From NCBI RefSeq assembly GCF_003063375.1, contig NZ_NERY01000003.1, forward strand, positions 186,001 to 250,000: a DNA stretch of 64,000 bases. Direction: 5' to 3'. Positions within the stretch are counted from its first letter, which is position 1; each line of letters starts with the position of its first letter. This stretch comes from Limnohabitans sp. MMS-10A-178. Its GTDB lineage: Bacteria > Pseudomonadota > Gammaproteobacteria > Burkholderiales > Burkholderiaceae_C. The position numbers were made by a program, and so were the translations under genes. Below are positions 44,911 to 52,726 of this stretch, in pieces. The notes beneath the pieces were generated by a model. The model did no database searches. It saw only the letters and a list, made by a program, of their open reading frames with translations, and was not told where the DNA came from.

Positions 44911-45465
44911 ATGACCATGACCGTGATCAAACCAGAGAAAAGCAGCGTGCTCAGTTGCGTGGCCCGTTACAGTGAGTTAGAGCCTGTTACCACAGGTTTG
45001 CCAGACATGCATTTGGAACAGTGCAAGCGCACATTCCTCAGTGTGCTGGGATTTGAGCAGCCCAAAGGTGAAACACAGCACTCTCCTTTTGGCAACCAAG
45101 TGGCATCGAGTATGTCGAGTCAAACGACGGGTTATGGCGCAGCTTTTGTGAGGGCTCGCGCGGGCTGCGGCGTACTCATGCACAACCACGACACGTCCGA
45201 ATGCTTTATGCCCATCGAAGGACGCTGGATGATTGAGTGGGAGGGCGACAAGGGCAATGACCATGTGATCTTGAATCCGATGGATTTCATTGCTGTGCCC
45301 ATCGGCGTTCAACGACGTTTCGAATGCATCGATGTGCCAGAAGGCAAAGAAGAAGGCATTTTGTTTGCCATCATCAGTGGTCACTCTCCCGCTGTGGAGT
45401 GGTCTCCAGAGGCCATCAAGCTCATGAGCGAAAGCGGTCAGTCTGTGACCCGCGTGACGGGTTGA
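44911..45465 (+). CDS. Cupin domain protein
   Basis: 184 residues. One cupin domain with the HNHDTSECFMPIEGRWMIEW motif 1 (HxH with E) and a less clear second motif; a strong AAGGAGACAGAC precedes the ATG at 44911. Cupins serve as dioxygenases, isomerases or small sensors in catabolic operons. It is translated 18 nt after the deacetylase gene and precedes an MFS gene. Confidence 0.83.
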   Translation: MTMTVIKPEKSSVLSCVARYSELEPVTTGLPDMHLEQCKRTFLSVLGFEQPKGETQHSPFGNQVASSMSSQTTGYGAAFVRARAGCGVLMHNHDTSECFMPIEGRWMIEWEGDKGNDHVILNPMDFIAVPIGVQRRFECIDVPEGKEEGILFAIISGHSPAVEWSPEAIKLMSESGQSVTRVTG

Positions 45466-45473
45466 AACTCAGG

Positions 45474-46682
45474 ATGCCATTGAACTCAGACTCGAAGTCT
45501 GCTTCAGTTGGAGTCAATGGCTGGATGTACGGTGCAGCATTTTTTGCACTGCTTGCGGCACTGGCACCATTTGGGGTCAATGTTGCGGTTGGTTTGTCGC
45601 CGGTTTTTGCCAACAACGTGAACATGGACGCAGACGCCCGCGCGGCGACTGTGGCCTTGTTTGTGTTGGGCTTGGGTTTGGGGCAACCCTTCATGGGAGG
45701 TGCCGCAGACCATTGGGGTCGTCGCCCAGCCATGATGGGCGGCTTGCTCCTAGGACTACTGGGGGCCATTGCCGCGGCATTTGCCAACAACGATACCCAA
45801 TTGCTTTGGGCACGGTTCATTTCAGGCTTGGGTTTTTCGGCCTGCATGGTGGTGCCGCGCGTTTGCCTTCGCGACTTGCACCAAGGGCCAGTGCTTCAAC
45901 GCAACATGGCCACCTTGTCAAACATTTTTGCAGTCACGCCTGTGATTACCCAGCCCTTGGCTTGGGCCCTTGGTCATTGGTTCACGTGGCGTGTGCCTTT
46001 GTTGGCCCTCGTAGCATTTGTGTTGGTGGTCATTTTTGTGTCTTGGCGTTGGCAACCCGAGACACGTTCTGCCGGCACATTGGCGCCTAAGTGGGGCGTG
46101 TGGTTAGAAGTGGCAAGTGATGCCCTCATCTTGCGAACCTGTCTTACTTTCGCTTTTGCCAATGCGCCATTTTTTGTAGTGGCTGCCATCGGGCCTGTCG
46201 CAATCAAACAGTCCACAGGTGTTTCTGGTGGCGTGATTGCTGCTATTTTGGGGGGCACCTACCTTGGCTTTGCGGTGGGCAACTTTTGGGTCAGAAGAAA
46301 CGCATCTTGGTCTAGCACCTTGTTGATCAACCAAGGCTTGTGCCTCATTGGTGCCAGCATGCTGACGTTCATTTGCACCCTTTGGTGGCCTTCCCTGTGG
46401 TTGTGGTCTTTGGCTTTGACACTTTACGCAGTGGGGCAGGGCATTGTGTTTCCGGCAGGGTTTTCTCAGGTGCTTGAAGGCAGAGCCTTGCAAGCGGGCG
46501 TAGCTTCCGCAGTCATCGGAACCATTCACATGACTACTGGGGGCCTGGTTGCTTGGATTGCGGGTTCATTGTCATTGGCGCAAGATGTTTCTTTGGTTCT
46601 TGTCTGCTCGTTGGTGAGTGGGGCTGCCGTACTTGTCTGGCTATGGATGAAGCCTGCTGTTGTGCACATAGGCATGAAATGA
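45474..46682 (+). CDS. MFS transporter (Bcr/CflA-like)
   Basis: 402 residues from the ATG at 45474 just after the cupin stop; the frame runs further upstream inside the cupin gene but that part is nonsense sequence. Twelve helices; the loop-2 motif GGAADHWGRRPAMMGG and RFISGLGFSACMVVPRVCLRDL are typical of drug:H+ or metabolite exporters of the Bcr/CflA group. End of the GST-to-MFS operon. Confidence 0.87.
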   Translation: MPLNSDSKSASVGVNGWMYGAAFFALLAALAPFGVNVAVGLSPVFANNVNMDADARAATVALFVLGLGLGQPFMGGAADHWGRRPAMMGGLLLGLLGAIAAAFANNDTQLLWARFISGLGFSACMVVPRVCLRDLHQGPVLQRNMATLSNIFAVTPVITQPLAWALGHWFTWRVPLLALVAFVLVVIFVSWRWQPETRSAGTLAPKWGVWLEVASDALILRTCLTFAFANAPFFVVAAIGPVAIKQSTGVSGGVIAAILGGTYLGFAVGNFWVRRNASWSSTLLINQGLCLIGASMLTFICTLWWPSLWLWSLALTLYAVGQGIVFPAGFSQVLEGRALQAGVASAVIGTIHMTTGGLVAWIAGSLSLAQDVSLVLVCSLVSGAAVLVWLWMKPAVVHIGMK

Positions 46683-47022
46683 ACCCCGAAAAAGTCTTTT
46701 AGAAATAGGGTTTTTAGGGATGCGCAGACCTAGTGCTTTCCCTAGATAGAAATGAGGAGGGCGAAAAAAAAGTCGGTCTCATTGAGCGTCGAACTTGGTT
46801 TTTCATGATCGGTTAAAAAAGGGTTTTTCTCTCTGAAAAAGCCTCATTCATGGGTAAATTGGAATTGCATATTCATCTTATTGCTAGCACATTGAATGGT
46901 GCATTGGATGAGGTCAATCCCTGATGCATTTTCCTTTTTTGTTTTTTGGCACCAAAGAAGTGTTTGACGGTGATCGCTTGATGAATTAAATTGTCGTTGC
47001 TTTTAACAACCAGGAGACTTTG
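46683..47022. promoter_or_regulatory. 340-bp gap with the TRAP operon promoter
   Basis: No gene is visible. A sigma-70-like promoter is TTGACG (46963-46968), 17-bp spacer and TTAAAT (46986-46991), followed by the AGGAG (47012-47016) ribosome site. A short stem near 46682-46712 (AACCC/GGGTT followed by Ts) may end the MFS transcript, and a weak hairpin lies at 46821-46843. These are by-eye calls. Confidence 0.5.
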
Positions 47023-48090
47023 ATGATGAAGAAATTCAAACCAGCACTGCTGGTAGCTTTGCTAGGACTGTTTGGTGCATCAGCTGCCAACGCAGAAAAC
47101 ATCAGACTGCGCATTGCCTCTGGCCACGCCGCTGTCAACACGTATGTCAACTTGATGCAAAACTTTTTTGTGCCTGAGGTCACCAAGCGAGTGGCTGCGC
47201 GAACTCAGCACAAAGTTGAGTTTGTGGAGGGTTATGGTGGCTCTATGGTCAAGTTGGCCGACACCCTTGAAGGTGTGCAGTCGGGCTTGATTGACATTGG
47301 CGGTCTCTGCTTCTGCTTTGAGGCTTCAAACCTTCCCTTGAATGCTTTCCAAGTGATGTTGCCGTTTGGCACCATGAACTCGGAAACCAGCGTCAAATTG
47401 GCCCGCGCCGTTTACGACAAAGTTCCAGCCTTGTCGAAAGTTTTTGAAGACAAATTCAACCAACAGTTGATCGCCTTGATTTCTGACAATGGCTACAACA
47501 TTGGTACCACTTTTGAGTGGAACAACATCAGTGAACTGAAGGGCAAGAAAATTGCCGGCGCAGGCTTGAACCTGAAGTGGTTGGAGTATGCAGGCGTCAC
47601 GCCAGTGCAATCAACCCTCCAAGACGGTTACACGTCCCTTCAAACTGGCGTTTACAGCGGTTGGGTGATGTTCCCTTCAGCTTGGGTGAACTTCAAGTTT
47701 CATGAAGTGGCCAAGAATTACACCGAAGTTGGTTTTGGTGCCATTACATGGCACGGTTTGACCATCAACAAGAACCGCATGGCCAGATTGCCTAAAGATG
47801 TTCAGGCCATCATCATCGAAGTTGCCAAAGAGTATGAAGCCAAAACTGGCACGGTTAACCAAGAGAACTACGCCAAGCAAATTGCTCAGCTCAAAACTTT
47901 GGGTGTGAACGTCAAGTCGGTGCCTGAGTCTGTCAAGCTTGAGTGGGCCAACTCACTCAAAGATTGGCCGCAAGCCATGGCCTCTGATTTGGATGCCCGA
48001 GGCATGCCAGGTTCCTTGGTCTTGAAAACCACACTTGAAGAAGCCGAAAAAATGGGCCACAAGTGGCCTGTGCGTTATGTGATCAAGTAA
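47023..48090 (+). CDS. TRAP transporter solute receptor (DctP family)
   Basis: 355 residues from the ATG at 47023 (MMKKFKPALLVALLGLFG, signal peptide to NAENI). The DctP signature RIASGHAAVNTYVNLMQNFFVPEVTKRVA and VQSTLQDGYTSLQTGVYSGWVMFPSAW, with the usual arginine-bearing carboxylate site not mapped. Periplasmic receptor of a sodium-driven importer; it probably binds an organic acid. AGGAG precedes the ATG by 6 nt. It forms one operon with the DctQ and DctM genes. Confidence 0.9.
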   Translation: MMKKFKPALLVALLGLFGASAANAENIRLRIASGHAAVNTYVNLMQNFFVPEVTKRVAARTQHKVEFVEGYGGSMVKLADTLEGVQSGLIDIGGLCFCFEASNLPLNAFQVMLPFGTMNSETSVKLARAVYDKVPALSKVFEDKFNQQLIALISDNGYNIGTTFEWNNISELKGKKIAGAGLNLKWLEYAGVTPVQSTLQDGYTSLQTGVYSGWVMFPSAWVNFKFHEVAKNYTEVGFGAITWHGLTINKNRMARLPKDVQAIIIEVAKEYEAKTGTVNQENYAKQIAQLKTLGVNVKSVPESVKLEWANSLKDWPQAMASDLDARGMPGSLVLKTTLEEAEKMGHKWPVRYVIK

Positions 48091-48103
48091 AGAGAACGCC
48101 CCT

Positions 48104-48619
48104 ATGACAACACTTATCGACTGGGTCAGCAAGGCCCTCATGGTTATAGCAGCCATCTTGGCTTTCTTGTTGTGCTTTCTTGTCGTTGGCGATGTCAGTG
48201 GGCGCGTGTTCTTCGGTAGTCCCATCAAGGGGACTACCGAGGTGATCTCCTTGGCCATTGTGACCATCTGCTTTCTCCAGGCTGGGTATGCCATTCGTTC
48301 GGGTGGCATGCTCAATGTCGATACGGTGGTCATCAAGTTTTCGCCTAGGTGGCAAAGCATCTTTGGCGTTTTGGGTGCTTTTGCAGGGATGTTCTTTTTT
48401 GCATTTCTTTGCTATGGAACATTTGAGGGCGCTGTGCATGCTTGGGCGTCCAACGAGTTTGAAGGGGAAGGGGCCATGCGTGTTCCCGTTTGGCCAGCCA
48501 GGTTCGTCATTGTGCTAGGCACAGGTTTGGCGGCACTTTGCTACTTGATTTTGATGGTTCAAAATTTTGAACGTGCGATCAAGGGCGAGCTTCCTGTTGT
48601 ATCTTCTTCTCAACACTGA
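48104..48619 (+). CDS. TRAP transporter small permease (DctQ)
   Basis: 171 residues, four hydrophobic spans as in DctQ (e.g. KALMVIAAILAFLLCFLVVGDVSGRVFFG and VISLAIVTICFLQAGYAIRSGG). It stabilises the receptor-facing side of the large permease. It begins 13 nt after the receptor stop and ends 11 nt before dctM. Confidence 0.9.
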   Translation: MTTLIDWVSKALMVIAAILAFLLCFLVVGDVSGRVFFGSPIKGTTEVISLAIVTICFLQAGYAIRSGGMLNVDTVVIKFSPRWQSIFGVLGAFAGMFFFAFLCYGTFEGAVHAWASNEFEGEGAMRVPVWPARFVIVLGTGLAALCYLILMVQNFERAIKGELPVVSSSQH

Positions 48620-48630
48620 TCAGGGTATAT

Positions 48631-49995
48631 ATGTTCGATTCATTTCAAATGATTACCTTGGTCAGCGTGTTGCTGATCTTGGTTTTTAGTGGTGTGCACA
48701 TTGCTGTGTCGCTGGGTATAACCAGCATGCTGGGCATTTACCTCATGACCGGACAGGTCGATACCGTGTTGAGTTTTGCCTCTAACACTGCTTATGAGGC
48801 TTTGCGTGACTACATTTTTGCTGTCATTCCATTGTTCATGCTCATGGGTGAATTTTTAGCCAAATCAGGCGCAGCAACAGACTTGTTTGCACTGATCAAC
48901 AGAGGTCTTAAACGCATTCCGGGCCGGTTGGGTGTTGCCACTGTGCTGGCAAACGCCGTTTTTGCCTTCATTACTGGTGTGTCGATTGCTGCTGCCGCGG
49001 CGTTCTCAAAAATTGCCTACCCAGAAATGCGTCGCCATGGTTACGAAAGAAAGTTTTCTTTGGGTTGTATTGCCGGTAGTGCTTGCCTGGGTATGCTCAT
49101 CCCTCCCTCGGTGCTGATGATCGTTTGGGGCGTGATTACGGAGATGTCCATTGGCAGTTTGTTCATTGCCGGCATCATTCCTGGGTTTGTGGTTGTTGCT
49201 CTTTTCATTGGCTATATCTTGTGGGTGGCCATTCGCCATCCTGAGCGTGTGGGCGAGGGCAAGGTGCTGCCAACTGCTCAACAAGAAGCCAGAGATGCCA
49301 ACGATTTGGTTGCCGAAAAAGACATGGCAGCCATTTTTAGAAGCACTTTGGGTTTGCTGGTTTTGATTGTGTTGGTGTTGGGTGGTATTTGGTTGGGCTT
49401 TTTCACACCCACTGAAGGTGCTGGTGTTGGCGCAACCCTGGCTTTGATTTTGGCCATCATGCGTGGCATGACCTTGGCTGAAATGAAGGATGCTATTTTG
49501 TCGGTTGGCCGAACCTCTGCGCCATTGCTGCTGTTGCTGGTGGCCGCGCAGTTGTATTCAAGGGTTTTGGCCATGACGGGCGTCACCGGTGCAACCAAGG
49601 AATTTTTCCTTGATTCGGGTTTGTCGCCCTACATGATTTTGGGTTTTATGGTGTTGGTCTGGTTTATTTTGGGCTGCATCATCGACTCCATCTCGATCAT
49701 TTTGCTAACGGTTCCCGTCTTCGCGCCATTGGCCATTGCACTCGGATTTGATCCGCTGGCATTTGCCATCATTGGTATTTTGGCAATTGAAACGGGGTTG
49801 CTCACACCGCCCTTTGGAATATTGGTGTTCACGGTGAAAGCCGCGGTGACGGATGAAAAAGATTTAACAACGGGTGAAATTTTCAGAGGTTCAATCCCCT
49901 TCTGGATTGTTCTGCTCGTCACCATCGTATTGATTGTGATCTTCCCTGAAATCGCCAATTGGCTGCCCAATGTGGGCAATGAGTTAGCCCGTTAA
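48631..49995 (+). CDS. TRAP transporter large permease (DctM)
   Basis: 454 residues, 12-helix DctM permease. LVFSGVHIAVSLGITSMLGIYLM at the start, GVSIAAAAAFSKIAYPEMRRHGY and PPSVLMIVWGVITEMSIGSLFIAGIIPG in the middle, and the second repeat IDSISIILLTVPVFAPLAIALGFDPL are the family's conserved segments for the sodium- and substrate-binding halves. The complete TRAP set implies an independently regulated carboxylate uptake system. Confidence 0.93.
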   Translation: MFDSFQMITLVSVLLILVFSGVHIAVSLGITSMLGIYLMTGQVDTVLSFASNTAYEALRDYIFAVIPLFMLMGEFLAKSGAATDLFALINRGLKRIPGRLGVATVLANAVFAFITGVSIAAAAAFSKIAYPEMRRHGYERKFSLGCIAGSACLGMLIPPSVLMIVWGVITEMSIGSLFIAGIIPGFVVVALFIGYILWVAIRHPERVGEGKVLPTAQQEARDANDLVAEKDMAAIFRSTLGLLVLIVLVLGGIWLGFFTPTEGAGVGATLALILAIMRGMTLAEMKDAILSVGRTSAPLLLLLVAAQLYSRVLAMTGVTGATKEFFLDSGLSPYMILGFMVLVWFILGCIIDSISIILLTVPVFAPLAIALGFDPLAFAIIGILAIETGLLTPPFGILVFTVKAAVTDEKDLTTGEIFRGSIPFWIVLLVTIVLIVIFPEIANWLPNVGNELAR

Positions 49996-50019
49996 TTTGG
50001 ATGATTTTGAAAGGTTGAC

Positions 50020-50322
50020 ATGGCTGCTTATTGGTTAGCACGCTCCCGCATCACCGATCCGGTTGAGTATAAAAAGTACACCGACTTGGTGCCTGGTATT
50101 TTGGCCAGACATGGCGGCAAGGTATTGGCCCGTGGCGGCAAATACCAAATCATGGAAGGCCCTGAGGACTTTCATCGGTTTGTAGTCATCGAGTTTCCCA
50201 CGCATGCTCAAGCAGTGGCTTGCTTTGAGTCTGAGGAATACAAAGCGGCTGCAGCCTACCGCAGGGCTGGAGCAGGCGTGGTTGAAAACGTCATCGTCGA
50301 GGGCGGCGAGTTTACAGTCTAA
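50020..50322 (+). CDS. DUF1330 family protein
   Basis: 100 residues, ferredoxin-like dimeric alpha/beta-barrel fold of DUF1330: AYWLARSRITDPVEYKKYTDLVPGILARHGGKVLARGG and FHRFVVIEFPTHAQAVACFESEEYKAAAAYRR. Function not known. It follows dctM by 24 nt and its transcript ends at the strong terminator 3 nt later, so it is the last gene of the TRAP operon. Confidence 0.88.
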   Translation: MAAYWLARSRITDPVEYKKYTDLVPGILARHGGKVLARGGKYQIMEGPEDFHRFVVIEFPTHAQAVACFESEEYKAAAAYRRAGAGVVENVIVEGGEFTV

Positions 50323-50324
50323 AA

Positions 50325-50351
50325 AAAAGCGCACTGAGTAAGTGCGCTTTT
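50325..50351. terminator. Bidirectional intrinsic terminator
   Basis: AAAAGCGCACT (50325-50335) pairs perfectly with AGTGCGCTTTT (50341-50351) over a 5-nt loop; T-rich sequence follows on the plus strand and A-rich on the minus. It separates the TRAP operon from the convergent quinone oxidoreductase operon. Confidence 0.88.
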
Positions 50352-50389
50352 GTCTTTATCACTCATTTAGTGAGTGACATGCAGAGTGT

Positions 50390-51364
50390 TTAGGGAATAA
50401 AAACACTCGAGCCGCTGGTTTTGCCAGACTCCAATTCGGCATGCGCCTTGGCAACATCTTCCAATGCATAGCGCTGGTTGATGGTGATCTTGAGGGCTCC
50501 TTTGGCAAACATATTGAAAACAGTAGAAGCTGAATGGCGCAAATCTTCTGTAGACGCTGTGTAGGTGACCAAAGTGGGGCGCGTGAAGTACAGCGATCCC
50601 ATTTTCTGCAGGGTACTGGCAGCCACAGGTGCAGGGGCTCCCGTGGTGGTTCCGAAGGAAACAAAGTAACCCCTGGGCGCCAAGCTGTTGAGCGATTGGT
50701 CAAACGAGTTTTTACCCACTGAGTCGTAAACCACAGGCACGCCTACGCCACCAGTGATTTCTTTCACCCGCGCAGGAATGTCGTCTTTCAGTCGGTCAAG
50801 ACAGAATTCATAGCCGTTGGCCAAGGCGAGCTTCACTTTCTCTTCGCCGGCAGCCACACCAATCATGCGGGCGCCTAAATGACGTCCCCATTGGCCAGCC
50901 AGTAAGCCAACGCCGCCAGCCGCTGCATGCATCAACACAAATTGGCCTTTTTGAACTGGATAGCAACGCTCCATGAGGTACTCAACGGTCATGCCTTTGA
51001 GCAAGGATGCTGCAATTTCTTCATCTTTCATGTGCGCGGGCGCATGCAGCAAACGCGCTACGGGATAATTGCGATGGGTGGCACAAGCTGCCAGCACGGG
51101 GCCGCTGGCGTAGCACACACGGTCGCCCACTTTGAAGTCTGTGACATCAGGGCCAAGGGCTTCAACAATGCCAACAGCCTCAGTGCCCAAACCCGTGGGC
51201 AGGGGGGCCGCATATTGGCCAGAGCGTGTGTAAATGTCTTGAAAATTAAAGCCAATGGCTGTGTGGCGAATTCGAACTTCACCTTTTTGGGGGTCGGGCA
51301 GCTGGAGTTCTTCAATTTTGAGAACTTCAGGGCTGCCTGTTTCGTAAATACGGATGGCTTTCAT
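50390..51364 (-). CDS. NAD(P)H:quinone oxidoreductase, zinc-independent (Qor-like)
   Basis: 324 residues, medium-chain dehydrogenase fold. N-terminal GroES-like half with FNFQDIYTRSGQY and the NADPH-binding LMHAAAGGVGLLAGQWGRHLGARMIGVA; no zinc-ligand cysteine pattern, matching quinone oxidoreductases that reduce enones or quinones. Its stop is 38 nt from the terminator; the gene is the last of the long minus operon. Confidence 0.9.
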   Translation of the reverse strand: MKAIRIYETGSPEVLKIEELQLPDPQKGEVRIRHTAIGFNFQDIYTRSGQYAAPLPTGLGTEAVGIVEALGPDVTDFKVGDRVCYASGPVLAACATHRNYPVARLLHAPAHMKDEEIAASLLKGMTVEYLMERCYPVQKGQFVLMHAAAGGVGLLAGQWGRHLGARMIGVAAGEEKVKLALANGYEFCLDRLKDDIPARVKEITGGVGVPVVYDSVGKNSFDQSLNSLAPRGYFVSFGTTTGAPAPVAASTLQKMGSLYFTRPTLVTYTASTEDLRHSASTVFNMFAKGALKITINQRYALEDVAKAHAELESGKTSGSSVFIP

Positions 51365-51377
51365 GTTTTCCTTGCGA

Positions 51378-51878
51378 TTATGTGACTGAATTGGTAACTG
51401 GACCGTTGTCGTGATATTGAGCGACGCGTCCCATGCGAACAGCTTCTTCCCACGAAAAGTTCAATTCAACTTTGATGCCATTGATGGGTTCACGCATGAA
51501 CAGTTGGTACAAGTTGGAGTTGTGGGCTTTGCGTTCACTGAACTCCACCCCGCGTTGATTCAATCGGTCGATAAATTCTTCCATGCCTTCGCAATTGAGA
51601 CAAATATGGTCAATGCGGCCAGAACCCAAAGCACCCGCTGCTGAATAGTCTGCACCTTCAACATCCGACGGCGTTTTGAGGTAAGTGTCTTGGTGCACAG
51701 AGTGCCTTGCCTTGCCAATGTGCAAGACATCTTGATCGCCGATGTAGAGCCAGTAAACAGGAAAACCAAACTCAGGGTGATATCCGTTTGTGAAACCCAA
51801 GTTGTCGCAGAACCAATCGCGAGTGGCTTCTGGATCGTGCGTCAGAATGAGTACGTGTTCAAGAAATCGAAGTCCCAT
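51378..51878 (-). CDS. VOC (glyoxalase/extradiol-dioxygenase-fold) protein, copy 1
   Basis: 166 residues. Two paired beta-alpha-beta-beta-beta units; likely metal ligands are the histidine in FLEHVLILTHD, the histidine in RIDHICLN, and the glutamate in IKVELNFSW. Such proteins include metal-dependent lyases, isomerases and resistance proteins; the substrate is unknown. It is read 13 nt before qor and after the PcaD-like gene. It has a paralogue at 58254-58715. Confidence 0.87.
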   Translation of the reverse strand: MGLRFLEHVLILTHDPEATRDWFCDNLGFTNGYHPEFGFPVYWLYIGDQDVLHIGKARHSVHQDTYLKTPSDVEGADYSAAGALGSGRIDHICLNCEGMEEFIDRLNQRGVEFSERKAHNSNLYQLFMREPINGIKVELNFSWEEAVRMGRVAQYHDNGPVTNSVT

Positions 51879-51929
51879 GGTGTATTCCTTTTGCTTTATT
51901 GACTCGGTTTGGAGTATAGATATTTGTTA

Positions 51930-52709
51930 TCAGTGCGGCAAGAATTTCATCACGGCATCCGTGAAGGCTTGGGCCTGTTCAATGTTAGAAATGTGAGCAG
52001 CATTTTGAAGCACCACATAGCTTGAAGCTGGCCAGTGTTGGTGAATGAGCTCCGACATGGCGGGAGGTGTGCCCATGTCTTGCTCTCCTACCATCACAAG
52101 GCAAGGGGAGCGCAAATCTCGCAATTGATCAAGGGTATTGAGGCCAGAAATTGCACCGCAACATCCCGCATAACCTTCTGGGGGGGTGCTGGCAATCATC
52201 TGACCAATTTGAGCCATGACAGCTGGATTCTTTTCGCGGTAGTCTTGCGTGAACCAGCGCTGCAAAGTGGGCTCCACAAGCGGCGACATGCCTTGGCTGA
52301 GGGCCAATTTGGCACGGTCACCCCACATGCTGGCTGCATTGGGAGCACCTCTGCCTGAGCTGTCAGCAATGACGGCATGCCCCAACATTTCTGGATGCCG
52401 AATGGCAAAAGTTTGCCCAATCATGCCGCCAAGAGACAAGCCAATCCAGTGGGTTGACTGAACGCCCAGGTGCACCAGCAAAGCATGCACGTCATCGCTC
52501 AATTGATTCAGTGTGTAGGGCCCCGGCGTTGCCTGAGTTTGGCCATGCCCTCGAATGTCATAGCGTAAAACTGTGAAGTGCTGATTGAGTGCTTGCATTT
52601 GGGCATCCCACATGGCTGTGTTAGCAGCCAAAGAATGAGACAGTGTCAGCCAGGGGCCGCTGCCAGAAACTTCATAATGCATCTCAATGCCGTTGATGTG
52701 TGCTTTCAT
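51930..52709 (-). CDS. 3-oxoadipate enol-lactonase-like alpha/beta hydrolase (PcaD-like)
   Basis: 259 residues. The triad is S92 (GLSLGGMIGQ), D211 (GEQDMGTPP) and H239 (NAAHISN), as in PcaD, with the SSGRGAPNAASMW cap region also similar. It would hydrolyse an enol-lactone. It lies 17 nt after the molybdenum hydroxylase large-subunit gene in the minus operon; whether its substrate is 3-oxoadipate enol-lactone is uncertain because no pcaB/pcaC set is present. Confidence 0.85.
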   Translation of the reverse strand: MKAHINGIEMHYEVSGSGPWLTLSHSLAANTAMWDAQMQALNQHFTVLRYDIRGHGQTQATPGPYTLNQLSDDVHALLVHLGVQSTHWIGLSLGGMIGQTFAIRHPEMLGHAVIADSSGRGAPNAASMWGDRAKLALSQGMSPLVEPTLQRWFTQDYREKNPAVMAQIGQMIASTPPEGYAGCCGAISGLNTLDQLRDLRSPCLVMVGEQDMGTPPAMSELIHQHWPASSYVVLQNAAHISNIEQAQAFTDAVMKFLPH

Positions 52710-52726
52710 CGGAAACTTTCTATCAA

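Noticed and set aside
45324-45473. N-terminal extension of the MFS frame into the cupin gene
   Set aside because: The residues are arginine/histidine-rich nonsense; the ATG at 45474 gives a normal MFS start.
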